A DNA stretch of 64,000 nucleotides from the NCBI GenBank assembly GCA_028023455.1, contig JAQFVV010000063.1, positions 6,186,794 to 6,250,793 on the forward strand, read 5' to 3'. This document shows, piece after piece, positions 23,775-34,776 of the stretch; the first letter of the stretch is position 1; each line of letters begins with the position of its first letter. The notes beneath the pieces were generated by a model. It ran no database searches and was not told the origin of the DNA. It saw nothing but the letters and a program-made list of their open reading frames with translations. The translations under genes and the position numbers were made by a program. This DNA is from Epiperipatus broadwayi (Eukaryota > Onychophora > Udeonychophora > Euonychophora > Peripatidae).

Positions 23775-24290
23775 CTTTCATATTTTACTGTGGCAGTAAT
23801 TTGATCTTTTTTTCACACTAATTTTCGTTTTTTTTTTTCAACCTGGAAGTTTTTTAAATTAATATATTTGCTATTTTGATTTTCTAGGGATATTTGATGT
23901 TTCTTTGATTAAGCATAGCTCTAAATAATGTATGTTTATTTGATTATGGCAGTAATGTTATCTTTTGGTCATAAGACTTTTGCTTTTTATTTTCAACACA
24001 GACATTTCCTAATTTTTTCCACCTTGGTCATTTTCTAAATTTTAAAATGTTGGATATTTTGATTTTCTAAAAGTATTTGATTTTTTTTGATTGAGCATAG
24101 TTCTAAAAATTTGTGTGTTTATTTCACTGTGTCAGAAATTTGATTTTTGTTTACATGATTTTTGCTTTTTTATTTTCGACCCAGTCATGTAGATATTTTA
24201 AATTCTAGAGGTTATATGATTTTTTTTGATTGATCATAGTTCTACAAAATTTGCAAGTATATATATTTATTTTTGATGGAAATTGCAATT
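23775..24290. repeat. Degenerate tandem repeat, ~165-185-bp unit, three copies
   Basis: Each unit contains GTGGCAGTAATTTGATC or a variant (about 23,790, 23,945, 24,123), TTTTGCTTTTTATTTTC, TATTTTGATTTTCTA and TTTGATTGAGCATAGTTCTA. It is non-coding and adjoins the 3' side of the RTE fragment. Confidence 0.7.
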
Positions 24291-24319
24291 TTTTAACTAA
24301 TGGTCAAAATAAATGGAAC

Positions 24320-25075
24320 ACTACCAATAGCATCTAGTATTATTTGACTATCTATGGTGGGTTTGGGGCTCCTCTTAGAAACAAAAATAGTAAAGAGTGG
24401 AGTGCATGCTGTAAATTAGTATGCATCTCTATATTTTATTGAGTGGTCTGAAGTCTCCATATTGTTCTTCTGTTAAGTATCTAAGTCTCAGATCCATAAG
24501 TAAAAACTGGTAACACATTTATCAAAAAACCTTTGTTTTTAAACACATAGGCATATTTCTATTTAATATTAAATAGGTTCTACTAAAATCACTCCAACAA
24601 AGTTTAATTCTATGATTAATTTCACTTATTTTGCTTCCATCTGTAGTAATAATCTGAACAAAAAATTTGTAGTTGTTTTCTTCTAACTCATTACTATCAA
24701 CCTGTATTTTCTTATTTTGAAACAATCCATTGAATATTTTGTAGTCTTTTTAACATTTATCTTTAATTGTACTTTCTTTCATATGATAACTCTTGCAACA
24801 GTTTCTGAAGTTCCAAATCATTTTTTCAAAAGCAACTCCATCATCTAAAAAATCTAGATACCTTAAATAGTCTCAATTTATTGTTATTTCCTTAGATTCT
24901 CATTTTAATTCATAAAGTACTTTTTGCAAAACTACTGTAAAACATTTTGGAAATGTGGTGTCGCCCTCTCACACACTCTTTTCTATGTTAATCTTTTTAG
25001 TGTCATTATGTAATGTAATTGTTGGTGTTGCATTTTTATAAATATTCTTCAGAATATGACAGTATTTTTGGTCTA
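24320..25075 (-). pseudogene. RTE-type LINE reverse transcriptase fragment
   Basis: A single minus-strand frame, broken only by stops, runs for ~185 codons. It reads ILKNIYKNATPTITLHNDT, then INIEKSV-stop-EGDTTFPKCF where RTE elements have RGVRQGDTISPKLF, then a leader to DFLDDGVAFEKMI where FADDI is expected (24,840-24,851), so both catalytic Asp remain. It continues YKFFVQIITTDGSKISEINH, RIKLCWSDF and MPMCLKTKVF, the classic RTE/BovB-like thumb region (GQIITxDGSxxxEIxxRI). After KTKVF the sequence frameshifts. The Arg of RGVRQG has become TGA (CGA to TGA). 5' and 3' parts of the element are missing. Confidence 0.85.
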
Positions 25076-25089
25076 TGTATAATATGAAT

Positions 25090-27868
25090 ATGTAAATTTA
25101 AATTATAATATAAATAAAATTTTAAAAATAATAATATAACTCTTAATAAATTTTAAAGTGAACACATTTTTATTGTAGTGCTGGAAATAGATGTTTAAAA
25201 AGAAAGTCTCTCAGTAGTACATAATTCAAATTTGTTTTATAGTTAATAATAATGATTAGTAAAAGGAAATGCAATGATTTAATAGTATTTTTTAAATGTG
25301 TATTTATGTGTGTACATAGATAATATATATAAAAGTATTTTACTTGGATCAAATAAATAAATAAAGATAACTAAAATTTATAAATCTTTATTAAAATAAA
25401 TGATAATAAAAGAATTTGATCCAGTTAATAGTGTTTTAATAGAAACAAAAGCGATTGAAATATATTTATTTAATTATCTGATTTAAAAAAAATAGTTAAT
25501 TGGATTACATTTGTAATTCAATTGTTATTATTTTTTTCTTTTGTGAGCCATTTAATTATAAGACTATATGCTATGAATATGATATAGTAAAAATATATTG
25601 AAAGCATGCTAGGCAGTAATAAAGCTAAATATTATTTTTAAAAAACTACCTTTTCTGTATTTTCATTTTACCGGATATTGATTACATTTGTGGATAAAAA
25701 CAAAATGAAACTACAAATCTAATGTGTAATAGTAATTAAATAATAAGAAAAAAAATCAGTAATCTATTATGTACTTTTATTTAAAAGGAGAAATATTAAA
25801 AAATGTAGAAAAATTCTTAAAAAGATTAAAAGAAAGAAGGGCGATTCTGTAGGCTGGACTGGAAAATTAAAAAAAAAAAAAAAATCAGTCTATATCTAAT
25901 TATTGAAAAAATCAGAAGGAAAAAACTGTACACAGAAACATGATATTAAATTCAGAAGAAACCTTTCTTGCTAATTATAACTGTGATTGTGATATATATA
26001 TTGATAAGTTGGAAAGAAATGATTTATTAAATATAAATTTTTATCACCAGAAATAGAAACTCTTGATTTAAAAATTATTTGTTGATACAGCTTCAGAAAA
26101 TGCATTTCTTATTAATATAGTATGCACCAGCCTTCCATAATTATGCAATCAACTACTGAGAATTACCTGAAGCTTGACTTTTAAATGACACAGCATGGAT
26201 AAAGTAATACTCATCTATGCCTATGAGGAATGTGTGCTTCTATCGCTATTGAAATCTGAATACTTAAGTTGAACAAACGGAAAAAATAAGAGACATCACA
26301 TGATTTAATCTCATGCTGATCACTAAAGGAAGTTATAAATAAATATATACAAACACACACATATATATGTGAATATTAAATCATCCCACATGGTTAAAAA
26401 AATCCAGCACTACTCTCTGTGAAATAATATATATACCATGCTAAGACTGTTCTTTTTAAAAATTTTAATAAAAAAAATGGAAAAGGTCTTAATAAGTCAG
26501 CATAATTCATTTATTATATTTGAATTTATTTTTTTACATTAATCATTAAGTTACTTTTACTTAGTTGTTTTTTTATGTTGTTAGCCATTGTATAAATTTA
26601 TTTTAAAATAATTGTTTTAACTTTGTATGTGTGAGAGTTAATTTTATCTTTATAAAATTGAAGTTGTCAGTGCCATTTTATATCACAGTTTTTATTTCAA
26701 ATTTTTACACTAGCACTTATTAGTTCAATGTTTATAAAAGCCAAAAAAATTAAATTAGAAAGAATTCTTAACCACTGAAAAATGCCAAGTGTTATTGGGA
26801 ATTACACAAATATAAGAGCTAAAATTATTCAGCATTTTTTTTTCCACAAGGCTGAAAACATATGTTTTTTCATTTAAACAAATTATTTCTGAGTGGCAAA
26901 ACTTATTTTGAATCCCTAGTGTTAATTTTGTAGAAGTAATTGGGAAATATAACCCCTTTGGGGATTTAAATCATTTCCATCCTTTTCTACTTTATATATA
27001 ACTTTATGAAAGTTATATCAATTAGTTATATTTAAAAACAGTCTTTTATGTTACCAGTACAGTATATATTTTACAGGATGTGTGTTCTTCACTCATTCAT
27101 TTATTGAAGCAATAAAATTAAAATTAAATCTAATTCCATATTTTTATTTTAAAAATAAAGTAATTAGCAAACTGACTGACTTATTCTGCTATTAAGTATA
27201 ATGTAGGTGATTTTTTTTCAGTTACTTTTTCTCTTATAGTAACATTACCATTTAACAATTAACCATTTTTATTAACACTATTTTTAAATTAAACATAGTT
27301 CTATATATATGTAAATGAAGGGAATAAATCACTTCACCCAGACATGACTTAAAAGCACTCTAAATATTGAAATGAATTTTAAAAGATTTCATAAATATAT
27401 ATATTTATGTAACATGAATAAACAATATTTTTGATTAAATTGTATTCATTATCAATTAAATTTGTGCAAGAAAAAAAAAAACAGATGTATATGATTTTTC
27501 AAAATTACATATCTCAATAATCAACTAATATTGATCTACATAGTTCTTGGAAAATCATGTGACATTTGGAATTTTTTGCCTCACAAATTCAGTTGATAAT
27601 GAAAACAACTTAATTAAAAATATTGCTTCATATTTTATAATATTACTGTTTATTATTTATTAATATTATTTAAAACTGCTATATATAATAAATTTTTAAT
27701 GGATAACTTATTAATTTACATACACACACACATATATATATATATATTGTAACAGGCACACACACCATTACATTATTTATTTTAAAAATTAGACATTAAA
27801 AATAAAAGTTTGCAAATAAAAACTTCTTTTTTAAGAATTAAAAATTGGAAGTTAAAAGTCATCTAAAC

Positions 27869-27870
<2 letters not shown>
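25090..27870. other. Long stretch without recognisable genes
   Basis: AT-rich DNA. The 25,170-25,352 minus frame and others are filler. The only simple repeat is a minor (CA)(TA) tract near 27,722-27,749 that ends in TTGTAACAGG. I see no transposase, RT or RNA gene. Confidence 0.55.
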
Positions 27871-27947
<77 letters not shown>

Positions 27948-27948
27948 A
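27871..27948. repeat. (TA)n microsatellite
   Basis: About 75 bases of TA, nearly pure. Confidence 0.95.
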
Positions 27949-29120
27949 AAATCACACAGATAAAAAATTATTAAAAGAAAACTATTAAAGAAAAAAAAAG
28001 TATTTTAAAACTAAATTTGCAGGAAAAAAAACTTAAAAGATTTAAAGATAAAAAGAATGTACAATAATTTAATTAATGCTATTGTGTAAAATGGAAATTA
28101 TTATTATCAATTAGTTGAAGTAAATTAGCCCTTGGGCATCTCAAAATGTATAATTAAAGGTCAGATAGGAGAGAAAAAACAATGGGAGCAGAATAGCCAA
28201 TAAAAAAATCCCTCAGGAAATGGACCTCAATGAAAGGATCATCATCATTATGATGTAATGTTGAGATAATCTGCAAAATTAATATAAAAAGAAAAGGATA
28301 AAGAGCTGATAGAGAGAGATGTGAGATGTGTTAAGTTAGAGAAAGTTGAAGAAGAAGGGATTGAAAGAGGCACTTTCAATTCCTTCAGTTTTTCTATTAA
28401 AAAAATGAAATGACATCATTTTCCCATATTGCAGACTAAAGGCTATCAGGGCCCAGAAATAAAATATCAGCTAAAGTAAAGGATCTCCAGATGAATAGAT
28501 CAATCAATAAAACAGCCAACAGCATATCGGTCTCCCCAGGACATTGGGACAATTAACACTGGATCCCAAATGGCAAGCAACTGTTAAAGATAAACTTTTT
28601 AAAACCATAAGAACTATGTATATAACTAATGAGCATCAATTCTAAAACTTTCCAGTATTTGAAAACTATAAGAACTCTAAATTCTAAACTTTTCAATATT
28701 TAAATAGAAATAGAATTTCCTATCTGACAAAATTATTTATTAATTATTTTTATTGAATGTATTATTTTTAAAATCATTTCCATTAATTTATTTTTTCCAT
28801 TCTCTTAAGTTTTTATTATAATTTTTTTTGTTTTTTTTTTTTTTGTTGAGCTAAACTTTTAATTAAATCATGTTAAATTTAAATTGGGCATGAGTGGCTG
28901 CATAGATTCATAAAGTTAAGTTAGTTTAAGGGAGGGTAAATCTTAGGTTATTTGTTTCATAGTTAAATGGGGTTAATGGATTGAATATATTGGTGTAATT
29001 AGTAAATGTAGTATGAAGATCCACTACATGTAGGATCACATTATACGCCGCACTTGAGCAAAATAAGTCCCATTTCATACTGACCATCAGAAGCAGATGT
29101 GTTCCCTGTTTCTTGGATCA
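27949..29120. other. Unassigned; less AT-rich block at 28.1-28.6 kb
   Basis: 28,130-28,590 has longer non-repetitive stretches (CTATCAGGGCCCAGAAAT, CGGTCTCCCCAGGACATTGG) but no frame longer than a few dozen codons and no recognisable motif. It may be an old repeat or a host exon relic. Confidence 0.35.
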
Positions 29121-29130
29121 CCCCTTTAGC

Positions 29131-29380
29131 CTATGGAATGGAATAGTAAGATGGCAAAAAGGATTTCAATCCCTTCCTATGGAGTTTTTTTATTGTTCTT
29201 CTCACTAGACAGATGTAACATTCCTGTACTGGATGACAGAGAATTTCTTCTCTATAACCATGCTGTTCAGATGTGCATTCCTGACAGTATGGCATTGTTC
29301 TGTTGTATTCATGCTGCATTAAATACATTGATATATCAGATAGATTGGCATTGGTTTGACTGCAAACTTTTGGTGTAAGG
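29131..29380. other. Overlapping open frames on both strands, identity unknown
   Basis: The minus frame 29,131-29,328 reads MYLMQHEYNRTMPYCQECT, then HPVQECYICLVRRTIKKLH. The plus frame 29,133-29,378 is open for 81 codons. The minus frame has six Cys and normal-looking residue use, while the region is less AT-rich than its flanks. I do not recognise a family. It could be a decayed exon or repeat coding. There is no splice or promoter evidence for a live gene. Confidence 0.3.
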
Positions 29381-29848
29381 TTAAATCAGGATAGAATATT
29401 TTCTTTTCAAATGCAATCTATGTAGTCTATTCATACTCAACACTCTAATAAAATATTAAATTCATCTGTGTGAACTTCTAAAATAAAATGTTAAATTGTA
29501 AATTAAAATCTAAAGTAAAGTTATAATGTTTTATAAAAAAATTAAAGTTATACTAAAATAATTCTAAATTTATATATGTTTAATAAATGTTTGTGTGTAT
29601 ATATTTATTACTGGCAGTGGCTTTTATTTTTTAATATTGAAAATGTATTTTAAAGAAAATTATATATTATTATCTCTGCTGCTTCCTGAGCTAGTGGCAT
29701 GGGCTGATGGTCAGAAAAAACCATATATAAAATTTTGATCTTAATAGTATGTATCTGCCTACTATATAAATATTCCAGGTTCAAATAGCCTGGTAGTGCC
29801 CTGTATGGCAGATAAGGTAAGACTGCAACTTCCAATTTCCCTGACTGT

Positions 29849-29849
29849 T

Positions 29850-29883
<34 letters not shown>

Positions 29884-29930
29884 CAAAAAAATATATACTA
29901 TATAATATATATATATATATATATATATTG
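29849..29930. repeat. Paired (TA)n tracts with A-rich spacer
   Basis: Two TA tracts separated by an A-rich segment. The left tract begins GTTACAATATAT and the right ends ATATATTGTAGG, so both outer borders carry the TTGTA motif in inverted orientation. Confidence 0.85.
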
Positions 29931-31975
29931 TAGGAGTATATATATACTCATACATTCTCATACATTTATGTAATCAATATGTATAAATTATATTTACATT
30001 ATTATTATACTTATGAAAATAAATATATAAAGTTACTATTTTTCATTCTTTAAAATGAAAAATGACGTTATTGACAAAAGACTGTTGACAAGATGATAAA
30101 TGACCTCTGGGTTCACAGTTTATCGAATTAAAGGAAATGAAATTAACTTAGTGTTTTAATATCTAATTGTTATTGCAACAATGAGAATGGGTATGCTTCA
30201 GCGAGCTGATGGAGCGAGACATGAAATAATTCTTCTATTCTTGTTATTAGAACAATAAGGATTCTATTTTTATCAGCTATATTTTCATAAAAACTTTTAC
30301 TACATTTGATTACAAATAACAGTGTAAGTAGAAGTTTATATTTTAAACAATTTAATACTCATTAAAAGAAGTTTCTTATACTTGTTCAATGAAAGTAATC
30401 TAAATATATTTTCGTGTTTTATAGAAAAAATTGTTTGAATTACGTTTTAAAATCTAAACAGCATCTTAAAAAAAAAAGAACATGTTTATAAAAACTTCAT
30501 TCAAATTTTATGTACTTTTCATTATAAAGAAAATGCAGAGTGGCTAGAACACAAATATTTATCATGGGATAGATAAAATGCACTTGCCTAATCAAACATA
30601 TATATGTGGGAATAACATCGTTGCCGAATGCTTTAGAATTATAAAGAAATTAGATCTTCAAAATGGAATTATGAATGCCTTAAAATTATAAAAATTAGAT
30701 CTTCAAAATGGAATTATAAATATTAATGAAGGAACTTTATATTAAGAAGATGAATATAAAGAGGAAACTAAATGTCAACTTAGGATATCCTAATATTATT
30801 CTCTTTAATGTTTAACAACAAAGGAATCAAAAAACTGCATCTTCGAAGGACTTTCATTCTCGTGAGGAACATTAACTTTTATAAATGCCATTTGGGATTT
30901 TTGAAAATTATAATTAGGAAAAGTTAATTTCGTTTTCTTTATCATCATATTCATTTTATTATAAAAATGAATAATAAGAAAGAATTAATAATTTAGAATA
31001 TTTTTGTTTTTATTTATGATTAATAAAGATTTAAATATCGGTTAATAAATGTTAATTTTGGGAACGAGATAATGTGAACTTAAAAGTAAGATATTAAATT
31101 ATTTTTAAATCCACATATTATTTTCCATGACATGACACTACATTGTTTATACTAACCTAAATAGATTAATAACAGTAATGCATGATAAATGGATAAATGA
31201 TTAACATTATTGTAAAGTATATATTTTTATATTAATAAATATAAATTACAGACAACCATTTTAACAGAATGAAGGTATTACATACAAATGATGGGATTAT
31301 TATTTGTATAACCCAATTACTGTAAAATAGCATTAATATAAATGTCTAAATATTAGAATACTTATATTTTAAATACATTATAAAATCATGTAGTGTTAGA
31401 TGTTTAGAAATATATCTACCGTAAGCAAAGAGAATGTTTATATTTTTAATATAAGGAGGTAGATATATAAATATTTTTATATATATATTGTAAAATTTAA
31501 ATTATTTAAGTGTTAAATAAATAAGTATGTTTTTTATATTAAATGAAGTCTTTAATTGTGTTTTATTTGAATTAAAGAGTTAGTGAGATTCGTTGTTAAT
31601 ATTACTTTAAAATATTGATAGGAACCCCTGAAGAGAGTAAAGTGTTAAACTTCCCTGGGTTCGAAATCTGAGCATAACGGTAAAGTTAATTAAGGTGAAA
31701 ATTGATTTGATGTGGTTGGATATAATAATTTTTTTTAAAATAATAAATTAGTTATTGAGAACAAATATAGTTTTATATCAAAATTAAATCACATCATTCA
31801 TGGCATCCTATATGAAGACCTTAAATCTGACTATAGTGAATGCGACTCCTTAACTTATCTTTTTGAGAGGCGGCATACCATTACATATGGCATCCAAGTG
31901 AGGCTCTGAATTATATATACCATTACAATATATATATATATATATAAACAATTTAACATTAAAAAATATATTTTA
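29931..31975. other. Mostly featureless; short tandem at 30.6 kb and B-box-like site at 31.66 kb
   Basis: 30,636-30,722 contains a ~50-base unit twice (AATTAGATCTTCAAAATGGA). CCCTGGGTTCGAAATC at about 31,656 resembles a tRNA B box without a convincing A box. 31,920-31,945 is a (TA)n tract starting ATTACAATATAT. No coding is seen. Confidence 0.5.
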
Positions 31976-31978
31976 AAT

Positions 31979-32026
31979 TCTTAAGTAGTGCTTTCAATTA
32001 TGTAGTAAACCTCATCAGCTTTAAAT
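31979..32026 (-). ncRNA. Hammerhead-ribozyme-like motif 3' of PLE GIY-YIG ORF
   Basis: Minus strand. The core CTGATGA (32,012-32,018) is intact. Stem II is GGTT/AATT (two G-U pairs, two A-U) and GAAA lies at 31,992-31,995. Stem III is AG/CT closing a CA dinucleotide, and the cleavage-site nucleotide is A (31,986). Stem I pairs 32,019-32,025 with 31,979-31,985, with one mismatch. It begins ~20 nt beyond the stop codon of the PLE remnant at 32,045, where PLE terminal repeats are known to carry hammerheads. Confidence 0.65.
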
Positions 32027-32044
32027 GAATTTCAAATGTTAATG

Positions 32045-32470
32045 TTACACAAATTTCCATAAGCTATGTATGGCCACATTTGCAATTTGCCTATTAATAA
32101 TATTATATTTATATTTATCTATTAAAATTGCTTCTTTAATTTTTCTCTTTTTGTGATTCATTTCTTCCATTAATATTTTTATTTCATTAATATTAAATGT
32201 AAACCTATAATTACAAGTCTTTTCATGGTCAAAGAATACTGCAGCTGTATTAAATTGACTATTTACATTACTTTTAATCCAATTATATAATAATTGATGC
32301 TCCTTTAATCTTTTTTCCACAGAACATCTCAATTTACTGATATATAATTTATTACATCCACATGAAATCTGATAAATTATATTACTTCTTTGCATTTTAG
32401 GAAAGACTCATAAGACACTTCATAATAGGTTGACACACACCATAAATTTGTTAGTAATTCTCAAGCTTTT
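32045..32470 (-). pseudogene. Penelope-like element GIY-YIG endonuclease fragment
   Basis: The open frame 32,045-32,395 begins MQRSNIIYQISCGCNKLYIS and continues KRLKEHQ, the CxCG-x-YIG...RLKEH core of PLE GIY-YIG nucleases. YIG is replaced by YIS, and the first GIY is IIY. Further on, HEKTCNYRF and KKRKIKEAILIDKYKYNIIN match the second half, ending at a TAA at 32,045-32,047. In PLEs this domain follows the RT and cuts target DNA. Here the RT is absent: sequence to 32,470 can be read as a decayed linker (LAFVKSLRITNKF) with stops, then similarity is lost. Substitutions at GIY and YIG suggest inactivity. Confidence 0.8.
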
Positions 32471-32479
32471 CACAAATGC

Positions 32480-33790
32480 TAATTCCTCAAATAAATATTT
32501 TATTCAATCCCATGAATTTAATTTAAACATAGTAAAAGTATAAATCATGAAGTTCACATATAAGTTCATATAACAATAAAAATTAAAAATAATTTATTCT
32601 TACTTAAATACATGTATAAAAGTGTACAACATTTTTTAATATTAAATATTATCTGTGAAATCAATATAAAATGTCTTAAACAATAAATACACATTACACA
32701 AAGTAATAATTATAAATTATAGCCAAATTCCATAGATATGCTTTTATCTGTTTATTCTAGTTATTATGAGTACCTTTAAATTAATGAATTTTACATGGGC
32801 TCCATGAATCTGAGATAATTTCAAAAGCATGACATGTAGAGTTTAAATAAAAATGTTCTTCATAAGTTATTAAATTCTACATTTTTATATAGCATTGTTC
32901 CAATTTTATGATATCCAGGCTATATTAATTTATCTCTACACATTTAAATCTAGGAATAATAATTAAAGCAAAATAATTTAATAGTTCAAAATTGAAGATA
33001 AAAATCAAAAAGTAATTTTAGTTAATTATTTAAAGGTTGTTACCATTATTCAAGCAGTAAACAAATTAAATAGTAAATACATTACTGGCAGTATACGTTC
33101 AGATAATATAATCAATTCTTTATTATTTAATTACTGATGCACAAAACATTAAAGTATCATTTTAGTAAAATTTAACATTTAAATGTGATTTTAAATCTCT
33201 TTTTTTTTTTAAAAAATAAAGTTTTTATATTTGAAAACATCTGCAATTAAAATATTTGTTTAATGTTGCCAGTTTGCATGTAATAAAGTATTCCAAAACA
33301 TACTAACCTTCTGCTATTAATTCTACTTTTAAAGTGAAATGTTCTGACATATTTCAAATGTAGATATTGGGCAAATTATTAGTGATTTGATCTATTTGGC
33401 TGGCAGACTTGAACAGATCCTTTAAATTCGGCAGCTCATACTCTTATTAAATATCACCATTTTATATTTAAATTCATGTGAGAATTCTTGGTTAACCTGA
33501 TTGCTTGTGAATATTTTTTTTTTAAAATATGCATAACATGTTTTGTTTACATGTTATGCTTACACCATTTTTTCTTAATAATACCATGAATGCTCTCTTT
33601 CACTGAATGCTCTCGTTCACTGAAACGCACATGTGTATTTATTATATTTTTATCTAATAATTAAAAATTAGTTAAACAAATGGCTTTTGAATTAAATGAA
33701 AATAATTTCTAAGATTATTTTAAATAAATAAGAATTATTATTATTTTTAATCACATTTTACTAAACTTGATGTGTGCTGTCAATTTCTTA
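32480..33790. other. No recognisable feature
   Basis: AT-rich spacer. The RT part of the PLE would be expected here on the minus strand, but I could not find it. Confidence 0.5.
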
Positions 33791-33794
33791 CAAG

Positions 33795-34776
33795 TTAACC
33801 CTTTCTTAGCCTGAAATGCAAAATTGCAGTTGTCACCTTTAGATTGCTCTAACTCAGCCATTTTATGAGCTAAAATGATAAAATTATACACGATTTTGAG
33901 CTTAGAGCAAGGCCTGTAAGATGCTGCTCTCTTTTGAATTATTTTATAAGTAAAAAATCAATATTAGGGGTGTTTTTATTCTAACAAAAAGAAAAAGACC
34001 AATGCTGATTGGCTGGGCCATCCAGTCACAATACATTCTCAATGCTGATTGACTGATGATGATTTGGTCAAAAAGAGACCGCCAAGAAATATTTTTCACT
34101 GCTGAAAATGAAAATATATGTTTTAGAGTTGTTTTTTTTATTATTTTTCATACATATTTCATAAAATCTGCTGAAAATATAGTTATTTTACAAAAGTAGT
34201 AAGGTTTTATTAAAAAATTGTATACTTTACATGATCGTAAATTGAAAAATAAATCAATGTTAGCAACAATTTTTGACATCTTGTCAAGAGTTTAGATTGC
34301 TCCAAGTTGTTTATTTGATTTTCAAACAAAGATTAATGTTTTAGAATATTTTTCTGGGATTCATTTAAATATTATAATGTATTTTTGGTGTATTTTTTAA
34401 TAAAATGCTGATAGTGTAATTATTTTGAGAAAAACATTAAGAGTTTTCCTAAAAAATTCTTAAAAAATTCGTAACGGCAAATCTGGGAAGGATTTAAATG
34501 ACATTTACATTGCTCTAATTTACTCCTAATAATTTCTTTGATTTTTTCACTTTTGAATATTTCTATAAAATAAAAATAAAATATATTTTTGAAATAACTT
34601 TTGTTTACTTTCCTAACATTACAAATATTTAATATACTTTTTGAAAATGAAACTAAAATTACTATATATTAAAAGATGAAAATATTTCTAGCAAAGAGTT
34701 TGTAAATTGACCAATTAAAAGTTTCAGAGTTTTACTTCACTTGTCCAATAATAAAAATGATCCACGAAAGTGTTAA
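33795..34776 (+). mobile_element. TTAA-bounded piggyBac-like MITE, copy C
   Basis: 982 bp from TTAA (33,795-33,798) to TTAA (34,773-34,776). The 5' end is TTAACCCTTTCTTAGCC and the 3' end complements to TTAACACTTTCGTGG, giving an imperfect TIR CxCTTTCxTxG. Internal landmarks shared with copies A, B and D are GTAAGATGCTG, TGCTGATTGGCTG, TTTTAGAGTTGTTTTTT and ACCAATTAAAAGTTTCAGAG. There is no transposase remnant, so mobilisation would have depended on a piggyBac-type enzyme elsewhere. Confidence 0.75.
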
